Of a stretch of DNA of 9,217 nucleotides, positions 1 through 8,033 are shown piece after piece. The notes beneath the pieces were generated by a model that was given only the letters and a program-made list of their open reading frames with translations, was not told the origin of the DNA and did not search any database. Made by a program: the position numbers and the translations under genes. Each line of letters begins with the position of its first letter. Positions within the stretch are counted from its first letter, which is position 1. This DNA is from an uncultured Sutterella sp. (GTDB lineage: Bacteria > Pseudomonadota > Gammaproteobacteria > Burkholderiales > Burkholderiaceae_F): NCBI GenBank assembly GCA_934255515.1, contig CAKQON010000073.1, positions 1 through 9,217 of the forward strand, in the 5' to 3' direction.

Positions 1-752
1 TCCTGCGCGTGCGCGACGACGACATTCCCGGACTCGTCATGGACGGCGTGGTCGACCTCGGCATCATCGGCGAAAACGTCCTCGAGGAAACGCTCCTCAC
101 GCGCAAGGGCCAGGGCGATCCCACGGAATTCCGGATGCTGAAGCGCTTCGACTTCGGCGGCTGCCGGCTCTCGATCGCGATCCCGCGCGACGAGGAATGG
201 AAGGGGCTCTCAAGCCTCAACGGGAAGCGCATCGCCACCTCGTACCCGCAGCTTCTGAAGCGGTGCTTCGAGGCGAAGGGCCTCACCTTCCGTCCCTGCC
301 TTCTCACTGGCTCGGTCGAAGTGGCGCCCCGCGCGGGATTGGCCGACGCCATCTGCGACCTCGTCTCGACGGGCGCGACGCTGGAAGCGAATGGTCTCAA
401 GGAAGTCGAGGTGATCTACCGCTCGAAAGCCTGCCTCATTGCAAGGAAGGACGAAATGGATGCGGAGAAGGAAGACCTCGTGAAGCGCCTGTTGGTTCGC
501 ATGCAGGGCGTCGCCCGCGCGCGCGAATGCAAGTACATCATGCTTCACGCCCCGAAGGACAAGCTCGCCGAAATCACGAAGCTGCTGCCCGGCGCCGAGC
601 ACCCGACGATTCTGCCCCTCACGGGCGACGACAGCCGCGTGGCGCTCCACATGGTTTCAAGCGAAAGCCTCTTCTGGGAAACAATGGAGAAGGTGAAGGA
701 ATTAGGCGCCTCCTCGATCCTCGTTCTCCCGATTGAAAAGATGATGGAGTGA
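1..752 (+). CDS. hisG: ATP phosphoribosyltransferase HisG, long form (5' end outside window)
   Basis: This enzyme catalyses the first committed step of histidine synthesis, joining ATP and PRPP to give phosphoribosyl-ATP in the cytoplasm. The reading frame is open from base 3 ([10 protein letters not shown]), so the GTG at 9 is an internal valine and not a start. Compared with my recollection of E. coli HisG (299 aa), about 50 N-terminal residues are missing and the visible 249 residues complete the protein. The PRPP-binding region is seen as [19 protein letters not shown] followed by [10 protein letters not shown]. The last 75 or so residues, from KYIMLHAP to the terminus LPIEKMME, form the C-terminal regulatory domain of the long (HisG-L) form, which needs no HisZ partner. 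In the family this domain carries histidine feedback inhibition. It is the first visible gene of the his operon; the promoter and any leader lie upstream of the window. Confidence 0.97.
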   Translation, partial: LRVRDDDIPGLVMDGVVDLGIIGENVLEETLLTRKGQGDPTEFRMLKRFDFGGCRLSIAIPRDEEWKGLSSLNGKRIATSYPQLLKRCFEAKGLTFRPCLLTGSVEVAPRAGLADAICDLVSTGATLEANGLKEVEVIYRSKACLIARKDEMDAEKEDLVKRLLVRMQGVARARECKYIMLHAPKDKLAEITKLLPGAEHPTILPLTGDDSRVALHMVSSESLFWETMEKVKELGASSILVLPIEKMME

Positions 753-821
753 TCCCCTTCGGACGGCGCAACTCCTTTCCAAAGAATTCACAAATTTTCC
801 AAACAATCAGCACAACATTTT

Positions 822-834
822 GGAGTCAATCAAA
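822..834 (+). promoter_or_regulatory. Ribosome binding site that sets the hisD start
   Basis: GGAG at 822-825 lies 9 nt before ATG 835. A TTG at 820 in the same frame would add five residues, but it overlaps this Shine-Dalgarno and has none of its own. The ATG at 835 is therefore the better start. The surrounding 82-nt hisG-hisD gap is A+T-rich compared with the flanking genes, and I see no convincing promoter in it. Confidence 0.7.
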
Positions 835-2163
835 ATGACCGAATTTGCCTTCAGCGACATCATCGACTGGGACTCGCTCGACGAAGCGGGCCGCACCGAG
901 ATCCTCCGCCGCCCTGCCGTCATGGCGGGCGAGCGCATCAGCGCCGTGGTGAAGGACATTCTCGACAACGTCGAAAAGAATGGCGATCAAGCCCTTCGCG
1001 AATATTCCGCGAAGTTCGACCGCACGGAGGTGAAGAACTTCCGGATCTCGAAGGAAGAAGTGGACGCCGCCTGGGAGCGCGTCTCGCCCGACTTCCGCGC
1101 CGCGCTCCAGAGGGCCGCAAGGAACATTGAAAAGTTCCACACGGCCGAGAAGCTCGAACCCGTCGTCGTTGAAACGATGCCGGGCGTGCGCTGCGAACAG
1201 GTGACGCGTCCGATCGAAGCCGTAGGCCTCTACATCCCGGGCGGCACGGCGCCGCTCTTCTCCACCGTTCTCATGCTCGGCATTCCGGCCCGCATCGCCG
1301 GGTGCTCCAAGGTCGTTCTCTGCACGCCTCCGCCCGTTGCCGACCAGATTCTCTGCGCCGCGCGCCTCTGCGGCATTGAAGAGATCTACCAGGTGGGTGG
1401 CGCTCAGGCGATTGCCGCCATGGCTTTCGGGACCGAAACGGTTCCGTCCGTCTCGAAGATCTTCGGGCCGGGCAACGCCTATGTGACGGAAGCGAAGCGC
1501 CAGGTGAGCCGCCGTCCCGACGGCGCCGCGATCGACATGCCGGCCGGCCCCTCCGAAGTACTCGTCATTGCCGACAAGGATGCGGACCCGGCCTTCGTTG
1601 CCGCCGACCTTCTCTCTCAGGCCGAACACGGCCCCGACTCGCAGGTCGTGCTCCTCACGCCCTCGAAGGAGCTTGCAGGAAAGGTGGCCCAGGAGGCCGC
1701 TGCCCAGCTCGCGCAGCTCCCGCGCCGCGAAATCGCGACGAAGTCCCTTTCCGCGAGCCGCCTCATCGTCGTCAGGGACCTCGAGGAATGCTGCCGCGTT
1801 TCGAACCGCTATGCGCCTGAGCACCTCATCATTCAGGCGAAGAATGCGCGCGACCTTGTACCGCTCATCAACAACGCGGGTTCGGTCTTCCTCGGCGAAT
1901 GGTCTCCCGAATCGGGCGGCGACTATGCGACCGGCACGAACCACGTGCTTCCCACCTACGGGTGCGCCGCGGCCTACTCGTCCCTTGGTCTCGCCGACTT
2001 CATGAAGCGCATGACGATTCAGGAAATGACCGCGGAGGGCTTCTCGGGCCTCGCCGAAACGATCGCGATCCTCGCGCACGCCGAAGAGCTTGACGCCCAC
2101 AGGAATGCGGTACTCGTGCGCATGGCGCGCCAGAGTGCCGAAAAAGCGAAGGGAGGCTGCTGA
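835..2163 (+). CDS. hisD: Histidinol dehydrogenase HisD
   Basis: HisD carries out the last two steps of the pathway, oxidising L-histidinol to L-histidine with two NAD+, as a zinc-dependent cytoplasmic enzyme. From ATG 835 the protein is 442 aa (E. coli 434). Key residues are in place. The catalytic Glu-His pair sits in RYAPEHLI (E329, H330). The zinc ligands are Q262 and H265 in the QAEHG motif, D363 in [10 protein letters not shown] and H422 near the C-terminus. All are shifted by exactly +3 from the E. coli numbering, which supports this start. The cofactor-site motifs [14 protein letters not shown] and [15 protein letters not shown] are also present. Its TGA overlaps the hisC ATG by one base, so translation of the two is likely coupled. 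No damage is seen. Confidence 0.98.
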   Translation: MTEFAFSDIIDWDSLDEAGRTEILRRPAVMAGERISAVVKDILDNVEKNGDQALREYSAKFDRTEVKNFRISKEEVDAAWERVSPDFRAALQRAARNIEKFHTAEKLEPVVVETMPGVRCEQVTRPIEAVGLYIPGGTAPLFSTVLMLGIPARIAGCSKVVLCTPPPVADQILCAARLCGIEEIYQVGGAQAIAAMAFGTETVPSVSKIFGPGNAYVTEAKRQVSRRPDGAAIDMPAGPSEVLVIADKDADPAFVAADLLSQAEHGPDSQVVLLTPSKELAGKVAQEAAAQLAQLPRREIATKSLSASRLIVVRDLEECCRVSNRYAPEHLIIQAKNARDLVPLINNAGSVFLGEWSPESGGDYATGTNHVLPTYGCAAAYSSLGLADFMKRMTIQEMTAEGFSGLAETIAILAHAEELDAHRNAVLVRMARQSAEKAKGGC

Positions 2164-3284
2164 TGGCAAGGCGCACTGAAGACCTGATGGAGAACCCGGA
2201 GCGCCTTGCGCGCCCCGAGGTTCAGGCGCTCACGCCCTACCAGTCCGCCCGCCGCATCGTGGCGGCTGCGGGCGGCCGCGGCGACGTCTGGCTCAATGCC
2301 AACGAATCGGCGGAATCGGACGAATACGCCCTCAGAAACGGGCGCTTGAACCGCTACCCGGACGCGCAGCCTGCTGAAGTCATCGCGCGCTACGCGGCCT
2401 ATGCCGGCGTCTCCCCCGAATCGATTCTCGCCACCCGCGGCGGCGACGAGGGGATCGACCTTCTCGTGCGCACCTTCTGCACGGGCGGGCGCGACGCTGT
2501 ACTGCAGTTCCCGCCCACCTACGGCATGTATTCCGTTTCAGCCGAAACCGCCAACGTGCGCGTCGTGAACCTCACGACGTCTCCCGAAAACGGGTGGACG
2601 CCCGACGTGAAGGCCCTCGAAGCGGCGCTTGAAAAGGACCCCTCCATTCAGGTGGTCTTTGCCTGCTCGCCCAACAACCCGACGGGGAATCTCCTTTCTC
2701 CGGAAGTCGTGAGCGGCCTCATCGACGCAACCCGCGGGCGCGCGATTCTGGTGCTCGACGAAGCCTACATTGAGTTTTCGCCCGAGAACACCGCGATCGA
2801 CCGGCTCGAGCGGGCGCCGCACCTCGTCATCATCCGCACGCTCTCGAAGGCCTTTGCGCTCGCAGGCATCCGCTGCGGTTTCCTCATCGGAAACCCCGCC
2901 GTGATCGGGATGATCAGGAAGGTGATCGCTCCCTATCCGATTCCGGCCCCGGTGGCGGACATTGCCGAACAGGCGCTCTCCGACAAGGGCATCGCCCGCA
3001 TGAAGACGCGCGTCGCGGCGACCCTTCGCCGCCGCGAGGAGCTCGCCCGGGCGCTTGCCGCGCTCCCCGGCGTCCTTGAGGTTTCTCCCTCGGCTTCGAA
3101 CTTCCTCCTTGTGCGCTTTGCCGAAAGCGCCCGCGTCTTCACGGGCCTCTGGGACCGCGGAATCATTCTTCGCGACCAGAGCCGTCAGCCGACGCTTGCG
3201 GGCGCGATCCGCATCACGGTAGGCACCGACGAGGAGAATGCGCTTCTTCTCGCGGCGCTCACGGAACTCCTCGGAGAATACTGA
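2163..3284 (+). CDS. hisC: Histidinol-phosphate aminotransferase HisC
   Basis: HisC is a PLP-dependent class II aminotransferase that converts imidazole-acetol phosphate and glutamate to histidinol phosphate and 2-oxoglutarate. The 373-aa product is slightly longer than E. coli HisC (356 aa), with the extra residues at the N-terminus before LTPYQSARR. The PLP-binding lysine is K229 in [11 protein letters not shown]. Other fold-type I marks are [14 protein letters not shown] and DEAYIEF, and [10 protein letters not shown] near the C-terminus. The start is backed by GGGAGG at 2151-2156, 6 nt before the ATG and inside the hisD 3' end. An in-frame ATG at 2190 could give a shorter N-terminus but is less well placed. 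The gene overlaps hisB by one base and probably belongs to the same polycistronic message. Confidence 0.98.
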   Translation: MARRTEDLMENPERLARPEVQALTPYQSARRIVAAAGGRGDVWLNANESAESDEYALRNGRLNRYPDAQPAEVIARYAAYAGVSPESILATRGGDEGIDLLVRTFCTGGRDAVLQFPPTYGMYSVSAETANVRVVNLTTSPENGWTPDVKALEAALEKDPSIQVVFACSPNNPTGNLLSPEVVSGLIDATRGRAILVLDEAYIEFSPENTAIDRLERAPHLVIIRTLSKAFALAGIRCGFLIGNPAVIGMIRKVIAPYPIPAPVADIAEQALSDKGIARMKTRVAATLRRREELARALAALPGVLEVSPSASNFLLVRFAESARVFTGLWDRGIILRDQSRQPTLAGAIRITVGTDEENALLLAALTELLGEY

Positions 3285-4369
3285 TGGCTGAACGAATCCT
3301 TTTTGTCGACCGCGACGGCACCATTCTCGAGGAGCCCGAGGACTATCAGGTCGACGACTTCAAAAAGATGCGCTTCGTCGAAGGCGTCCTCCCGGCATTG
3401 AAGGCGCTCAAGGACGCCGGCTGGAAGCTCGTCATGGTCTCCAACCAGGACGGCCTAGGGACGTCATCCTTCCCGACTGAAACCTTTGAGGGTCCGCACA
3501 ACCTCATGATGCAGATTCTCGAAAGCCAGGGCGCGAAGTTCGACGAGGTCTTGATCTGCCCGCACATGCCGGGCGACGGCTGCGCCTGCAGAAAGCCCGG
3601 CACCGGGCTCGTGAAGAAGTACCTTCGCCGGGGCGCCATGGATCGAAAGAACTCCTACGTGATCGGCGACCGCGAAACGGATCTGAAGCTCGCGGAAAAC
3701 ATGGGGCTCGCCGGCATCCGCGTGGGTCCCGAGGGCGAACCCTGGCGCGCCGTGGAAGCGCGCCTCCTTGCAAGCCTCCCTCAGACGCCGAAGACCGACC
3801 GCCACGCGGTGGTTGAAAGAAAAACGAAGGAAACCGACATCCGCGTTGAAGTCTGGCTCGACCGCGAGGGCGAAAACGAGATTTCAACCGGCATCGGCTT
3901 CTTCGACCACATGCTCGAGCAGATCGCTCAGCATGGCGGCATGCGGCTTCACCTTAAGGCGAAGGGCGACCTCCAGGTCGACTGCCACCATACGGTTGAG
4001 GATACGGGGCTGGCGCTCGGCGAAGCCATCAGGCTCGCGCTCGGCGACAAGCGCGGCATCCGCCGCTTCGGGTTCCTCCTTCCCATGGATGAGGCCCTCT
4101 GCCGGGTTGCGCTCGACATCTCCGGCCGTCCCTGGCTCACCTTCAAGGCGAAGTTCAAAAACCAGTTCGTGGGCGACCTCGCGACCGAAATGATCGAGCA
4201 CTTCTTCCGCTCCTTCTCGCAGGCGATGGGGATCACGCTCAACATGAAGGCGAAGGGAAAGAACGACCATCACGTCGCCGAATCGCTCTTCAAAGCGCTC
4301 GGGCGCACGCTTCGCGACGCGAAGCGCATTGAAGGTCATGAACTTCCCTCTTCGAAAGGAGTGCTCTAA
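3284..4369 (+). CDS. hisB: Bifunctional histidinol-phosphatase / imidazoleglycerol-phosphate dehydratase HisB
   Basis: This 361-aa fusion performs two non-consecutive steps. The N-terminal HAD-family phosphatase (about residues 1-165) dephosphorylates histidinol phosphate. The C-terminal dehydratase (about 168-361) converts imidazoleglycerol phosphate to imidazole-acetol phosphate. The phosphatase has the nucleophile and acid/base pair D9 and D11 in [14 protein letters not shown] (motif II region), a structural zinc site C92-x-H94...C100-x-C102, and IGDRETD for the metal-binding acidic motif. The dehydratase has the two metal-binding histidine clusters, HHTVED (H235, H236) and KGKNDHH (H329, H330), and ends in LPSSKGVL. 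Length and order match E. coli HisB. GGAG at 3273-3276 is 7 nt before the ATG. This fused form is typical of gammaproteobacteria; most other bacteria have the dehydratase alone with a separate phosphatase. Confidence 0.98.
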   Translation: MAERILFVDRDGTILEEPEDYQVDDFKKMRFVEGVLPALKALKDAGWKLVMVSNQDGLGTSSFPTETFEGPHNLMMQILESQGAKFDEVLICPHMPGDGCACRKPGTGLVKKYLRRGAMDRKNSYVIGDRETDLKLAENMGLAGIRVGPEGEPWRAVEARLLASLPQTPKTDRHAVVERKTKETDIRVEVWLDREGENEISTGIGFFDHMLEQIAQHGGMRLHLKAKGDLQVDCHHTVEDTGLALGEAIRLALGDKRGIRRFGFLLPMDEALCRVALDISGRPWLTFKAKFKNQFVGDLATEMIEHFFRSFSQAMGITLNMKAKGKNDHHVAESLFKALGRTLRDAKRIEGHELPSSKGVL

Positions 4370-4371
4370 AG

Positions 4372-5720
<1,349 letters not shown>

Positions 5721-5750
5721 TTTCTTCGCTCTTTGCTTCCGTCTATCTAT

Positions 5751-5792
5751 GAGGCCGGTGATGTTTGGTGAAGCATTGCCGGCCTCTTTTTT
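5751..5792 (+). terminator. Intrinsic terminator of the his operon
   Basis: An 8-bp perfect GC stem, GAGGCCGG (5751-5758) with CCGGCCTC (5779-5786), is extended inward by G-U and A-U pairs to about 13 bp. Six T follow directly (5787-5792). It lies 30 nt after the hisA stop and marks the end of the operon. Confidence 0.9.
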
Positions 5793-6190
5793 CTGCTTTG
5801 TGGCTAGATGTGGCTTCAGCTTCATTTTCTTTTTATTATTAATTAAACTTGTTATAACATGTATTTTGGCTCGTAGCGGAATTGAAGTACTACAACCCTG
5901 ATTGAGTACCCTCGTTTCCTAGGCTCGATCATCCTATGCATCCCTCTGAAAATCAGTGCTTTCGAGGACAAGTACATCATTTAATGACGCATTTCTTAAA
6001 CCAAGGGGAGCGTAGCCCCAGGGGGTTTAACTGGAAAGATTTGGGAGGTTGCAGACCATCCCTGTCAATTTGCGAGGATGCCTTTACACCGCCAGAACTC
6101 CGTCTCATGACAGATCAATTCTCCATTCCGCTTAATGGATGTGTATACATAATTAAGTTGTCTATTGACGACAATAAGGTTATCTGATAA
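5793..6190. other. A+T-rich intergenic island, no supported gene
   Basis: Base composition drops sharply from the GC-rich his genes to an A+T-rich stretch (for example TTATTATTAATTAA near 5832). I see no ORF with a Shine-Dalgarno or recognisable protein. The stretch holds the nested palindrome described separately at 5996-6030, a short GTACT/AGTAC inverted repeat near 5887-5909, and weak promoter-like boxes (TATAAC near 5853; TTGACG at 6165-6170 with GATAAT at 6186-6191 but only a 15-bp spacer). It may be foreign DNA or the remains of an older insertion beside the operon terminator. Confidence 0.6.
5996..6030. repeat. Nested palindrome in the A+T-rich island
   Basis: The outer arms TTAAACC (5996-6002) and GGTTTAA (6024-6030) are perfect complements. 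They enclose an inner GGGG (6005-6008) / CCCC (6016-6019) stem with a 7-nt loop. There is no T-tract, so it is not a typical terminator. Subterminal hairpins of this sort occur in IS200/IS605-type elements, and a TnpB remnant lies 600 nt away. That link is only a guess. Confidence 0.5.
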
Positions 6191-6559
6191 TTCTCAAACG
6201 CTACTTACCGCAATTCCACGGTTTCCGGCAATGTTTATGCCGGATATTCCACCAGCGGCGTTGTGAAGAACAACACCGTCAGCATTACGGGCGCAAACGA
6301 CCTCTCTGCGGCAACGCTTTACGGCAGCAGCACGAAGAACGCCGCCGCCTCCAGATCTTCCGGCAATACCGGCAACCGGCTCAACATGACGGGCTATTCC
6401 GGGAAGATGCAGAACATCGGCAATTTCAACTGGGTTGATCTGAGCCTTGACGGCGTTGCACTTAGTGAAGAGAAGCGCGTGGTCGAACTGACCAGCGGCA
6501 ACACGGATTTCTCCTGGACCTCCGTCAACATTCATACGTCGGCCGACTACGGTGACTAG
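6191..6559 (+). pseudogene. Fragment of an autotransporter-like passenger domain
   Basis: The frame is open from 6191 (just after an in-frame TAA at 6188) to TAG at 6557-6559, giving about 122 codons. The protein is rich in Asn, Ser, Thr and Gly, with repeat-like segments such as NSTVSGNVYAGYSTSG and NNTVSITGANDLSAATLYG. This low-complexity beta-helix style is common in large surface autotransporter passengers of gut betaproteobacteria. A GTG at 6263 could be read as a start, but typical passenger sequence continues upstream of it without a break. The piece has neither signal peptide nor beta-barrel, so it is an internal fragment cut at both ends. Its 3' cut lies at the right-end hairpin of the TnpB remnant, which suggests interruption by that element. 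Family assignment rests on composition and motif style only. Confidence 0.6.
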
Positions 6560-6560
6560 T

Positions 6561-6589
6561 CCCCGTCCAATTCTTCGAATTGGGCGAGG
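6561..6589 (-). other. Right-end hairpin of the TnpB element
   Basis: CCAATTC (6567-6573) pairs with GAATTGG (6577-6583) around a 3-nt loop. The stem extends outward with one G-U pair and one mismatch through CCCCG/CGAGG to 6561 and 6589. IS200/IS605 elements end in such hairpins and not in terminal inverted repeats. Two further short stems follow toward tnpB: CCCGG/CCGGG (6612-6627) and GGAGAG/CTCTCC (6653-6671). The second lies inside the tnpB coding end. Confidence 0.55.
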
Positions 6590-6639
6590 CTTCTCGCTTC
6601 TTCGGTCACAACCCGGATGTCACCGGGATTTACACGACC

Positions 6640-6894
6640 TCAGCGAGCATTGGGAGAGGATGTTTCTCTCCGCAGGACGGGTAGCCCCTGCGCCCTCAAT
6701 TTTCTAATGCCTTCTGCCCGGATGTTGGCTGCAGCGTTGATGTCGCGATCGTGATGACTACCGCAGTGCGGGCAAGTCCATTCGCGCATCGCCAGATCAA
6801 GCTTCTCAAGCTTGAAGCCGCAGCAGGAGCACGTCTTCGAAGAGGGAAAGAATGTATCGATCTGCACGAAGTACTTTTCTTCCCGCTTCGCTTT
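6640..6894 (-). pseudogene. TnpB C-terminal fragment (RuvC-like nuclease / zinc ribbon)
   Basis: TnpB is the RNA-guided nuclease of IS200/IS605 elements and the ancestor of Cas12. Only about 85 C-terminal residues remain. They include YFVQIDTFFPSSKTCS, a zinc ribbon with two Cys pairs (CSCCG and CPHCG), then HDRDINAAANI, which carries the last RuvC-type Asp. The C-terminus is PVLRRETSSPNAR and the stop is TGA. A GTG at 6865-6867 could be called as a start, but TnpB-like sequence (KAKREEKYFV) runs upstream of it, so the piece is truncated and not a short gene. Upstream of about 6900 the frame stays open but is no longer recognisable as TnpB. Without the N-terminal RNA-binding part and the first RuvC motifs it should be inactive as a nuclease. 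Confidence 0.85.
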
Positions 6895-6949
6895 AGTTGC
6901 CAGGGGGGATTCGCGATGGCTCCGATGGAAATGGCATTCAGACCGCGTA

Positions 6950-6972
6950 CGCCGGAGGGGTTGCCTCCGGCG
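6950..6972. repeat. Perfect GC hairpin, terminator-like without T-tract
   Basis: CGCCGGAGG (6950-6958) and CCTCCGGCG (6964-6972) form a perfect 9-bp stem with a 5-nt loop. On the + strand it is followed only by GTCTTTCG, so it would be a weak terminator. On the minus strand it lies 10 nt after the stop of the small ORF at 6982-7158 and could protect that message's 3' end. Confidence 0.45.
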
Positions 6973-6981
6973 GTCTTTCGA

Positions 6982-7158
6982 CTAAAACACGGACGCCGCG
7001 ACGAATATCAGCAAGGCCAGCGCCGACAGAATTTTGTGCAGGCAAACCTCAACGTAACTAATTGAAGTTACGCCTGTTTTTGTTTTTCTGCGACGATGCT
7101 TGCTACGACCTTTCCATTGTGATATTGTGGCGTCACTAGGGAGTTTTCTAATGTGCAT
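6982..7158 (-). CDS. Possible small basic/hydrophobic peptide (58 aa), uncertain
   Basis: The start is an ATG at 7158-7156 (minus), with a strong Shine-Dalgarno GGAGG (7169-7165) 6 nt upstream. Residues 16-28 are strongly basic (KGRSKHRRRKTKT). Residues 43-58 form a hydrophobic stretch, ILSALALLIFVAASVF, that runs to the very C-terminus and could insert in a membrane. A longer TTG start at 7227 has no ribosome site. The ORF lies opposite a + strand promoter, hairpin RNA and terminators, and I find only a TTGACA box (7227-7222) without a matching -10 for its own promoter. No family is recognised. It could be a chance ORF; the ribosome site and hydrophobic tail are the only support. Confidence 0.25.
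   Translation of the reverse strand: MHIRKLPSDATISQWKGRSKHRRRKTKTGVTSISYVEVCLHKILSALALLIFVAASVF
7039..7087 (+). terminator. Possible intrinsic terminator
   Basis: CAGGC (7039-7043) and GTAAC (7054-7058) pair with the continuous 3' strand GTTAC-GCCTG (7067-7076), leaving a 10-nt bulge on the 5' side. TTTTTGTTTTT follows at once (7077-7087). No intact + strand gene precedes it, so it would end transcription of the decayed region 6190-7040. Confidence 0.45.
7100..7128 (+). promoter_or_regulatory. Candidate sigma70 promoter with extended -10
   Basis: TTGCTA (7100-7105), a 17-bp spacer and TATTGT (7123-7128), with TG at 7120-7121 giving an extended -10. Each box matches consensus at 4 of 6 positions. 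The predicted start, near 7135, is one base before the first hairpin of the candidate RNA. Confidence 0.4.
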
Positions 7159-7211
7159 CCCTAGCCTCCAGAGGGCCGGTTCTGTTCGAGCAGAGCGGCC
7201 CTCAGTTTTTT
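7135..7211 (+). ncRNA. Candidate small RNA of about 77 nt
   Basis: A promoter ending at 7128, a 5' hairpin CTAGGG (7136-7141) / CCCTAG (7159-7164), and a strong terminator (7171-7211) form a self-contained transcription unit with no convincing ORF. No + strand gene follows, because the next gene (DUF805) is on the other strand. The RNA would be antisense to the ribosome site and first codons of the minus-strand small ORF. I do not recognise a known RNA family. The alternative is that only the terminator is real and it ends read-through from upstream. Confidence 0.4.
7171..7211 (+). terminator. Strong intrinsic terminator
   Basis: GAGGGCCG (7171-7178) pairs perfectly with CGGCCCTC (7196-7203). 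Inside it, TCTG/CAGA forms a second short stem. Six T follow (7206-7211) after AG. On the minus strand the same hairpin would sit just upstream of the GGAGG of the small ORF. Confidence 0.8.
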
Positions 7212-7285
7212 CGGCTTGTGTTGTCAACGCCTGCTCAACGGAACAAACGCGATCCAGCGAACGCCGAAGAACGCCGAATCCAACC

Positions 7286-7320
7286 CCCGCCGCCTGACTG
7301 ACTCAGGCCTCCCCGGCGGG
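7286..7320. repeat. Two-tier GC palindrome downstream of the DUF805 gene
   Basis: The outer arms CCCGCCG (7286-7292) and CGGCGGG (7314-7320) enclose an inner stem CCTGA (7293-7297) / TCAGG (7303-7307). It lies 30 nt beyond the stop of the minus-strand gene and may stabilise or end its transcript. No T-tract is seen on either strand. Confidence 0.4.
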
Positions 7321-7349
7321 TACGCAATTCTACGAAATTCCCAAGAGGA

Positions 7350-7808
7350 CTACTGTATCGCCGGTAAAGCCGGATCAACCCTCTCCTCACCCGTCCTCTT
7401 CCGTCCCGGCCAGAAAAAGAGAATGAGGAGGAAGAGAATGTTGACGAGCGGCACCGACGTGAGGATGACCCACCAGCGGCTCCACCCCATATGCGCAAGC
7501 CTGCGTACAGTCGTCATGAGAATCATGACGAACATCCCGGTGAGCACCCAGCCGCCCGTCCACTGCCAGAGAATGACCGCCGCATAGTACGCGGGACCGA
7601 CCTCCTCCTCGACCATGAGGAGCATGGCGGCCTCAACGCCGTAGTCGATCGAGTCCTCGAAGAGCTTCCAGAAATAGAAGACGAACGGCAGGAAATAGAG
7701 AATCGACATCGCCGTACCGGCGAGCCAGGTCTTCACGAACTGCATCCGGGTTGCTTCGCCCCGCCATTCGTACTGGCGGCCGAGCAGATCGTAGAACTTG
7801 TTTGTCAT
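7350..7808 (-). CDS. DUF805 family inner-membrane protein
   Basis: The product is a 152-aa predicted integral membrane protein of the DUF805 (YhaH/YhaI-like) family, whose function is unknown. Hydrophobic segments lie at about residues 26-50, 74-98 and 114-134. The family mark is RRLAHMGWSRWW (102-113), corresponding to the usual RRLxDxGxSxWW. It is followed by VPLVNILFLLILFFWPG and a short polar tail containing PGRKRTGEE, as is normal for the family. The N-terminus has no cleavable signal peptide. On the minus strand AAGGGGG lies about 5 nt before the ATG, which supports this start. An acidic loop between the first two segments (EDSIDYGVEA, VEEEVG) is longer than usual. The gene stands alone, with palindromes on both sides, and appears intact. 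Confidence 0.8.
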   Translation of the reverse strand: MTNKFYDLLGRQYEWRGEATRMQFVKTWLAGTAMSILYFLPFVFYFWKLFEDSIDYGVEAAMLLMVEEEVGPAYYAAVILWQWTGGWVLTGMFVMILMTTVRRLAHMGWSRWWVILTSVPLVNILFLLILFFWPGRKRTGEERVDPALPAIQ

Positions 7809-7832
7809 GGTGCCCCCTTCGGGGCCTCATGC

Positions 7833-8016
7833 CCCGGTGTTGTTGGAAACACCGGGAATTTTCGAAAGCCCGGAAGGAGCGTCATGAGGCGGTGCGCGCA
7901 GAGGTTGCGCACTCGCCGTCGGATTCCTTTTTCCCCGTGCAGGGATTATGGAGTTTGGCAGATGCAGCCCGGAAGTCCGCCGGCGGATTCGCTGGTTCTC
8001 CGAGGTCGAATCCGTC
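7833..8016. repeat. Three GC-rich hairpins between DUF805 and the broken gene
   Basis: The first pairs CCCGGTGTT (7833-7841) with AACACCGGG (7848-7856), a perfect 9-bp stem. The second pairs GGCGGTGCGC (7888-7897) with GCGCAC plus CGCC (7907-7917), a 10-bp stem with one bulged T. The third pairs GGCGGATTCG (7982-7991) with CGAATCCGTC (8007-8016), 10 bp with one wobble. No stem has an adjacent T-tract in the right place for a clear intrinsic terminator. They sit in the 225-nt spacer downstream of the minus-strand broken gene and upstream of the DUF805 start. Confidence 0.45.
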
Positions 8017-8033
8017 CCTTGGCAACTTCCTAC

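Larger units (their letters stand above)
6560..6906 (-). mobile_element. IS200/IS605-group (TnpB-type) element remnant
   Basis: On the minus strand this is the 3' part of a tnpB-bearing element: the tnpB C-terminal coding end (stop at 6640) followed by about 80 nt of structured non-coding right end reaching the broken passenger gene. The terminal hairpin (6561-6589) is followed within a few bases by passenger sequence, so the right boundary is probably close to 6560. The left boundary is not recognisable. No tnpA is present and most of tnpB is gone, so the remnant cannot move by itself. Confidence 0.65.

Noticed and set aside
753..834. Possible internal promoter in the hisG-hisD gap
   Set aside because: TTCACA at 787-792 resembles a -35 box, but no acceptable -10 lies 16-18 bp downstream. 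The gap is more simply a spacer with the hisD ribosome site.
826..2169. Long minus-strand ORF (447 codons) opposite hisD
   Set aside because: It is a mirror-frame shadow of hisD caused by high third-position GC. The protein is Arg/His/Gly-rich with no recognisable motif, while hisD on the + strand has all catalytic residues.
5936..6187. Plus-strand ORF of 83 codons in the A+T-rich island
   Set aside because: It has no Shine-Dalgarno before the ATG, spans the nested palindrome, and shows no motif or domain.
6165..6191. Promoter-like TTGACG and GATAAT before the passenger fragment
   Set aside because: The boxes are good but the spacer is only 15 bp, and no start codon with a ribosome site follows. 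Probably chance in A+T-rich DNA.
7982..8016. tRNA-like 3' segment (GGTCGAATCC)
   Set aside because: The GGATTCG/CGAATCC stem has a 15-nt loop, and there is no acceptor, D or anticodon arm around it. It is a plain hairpin and not a tRNA.
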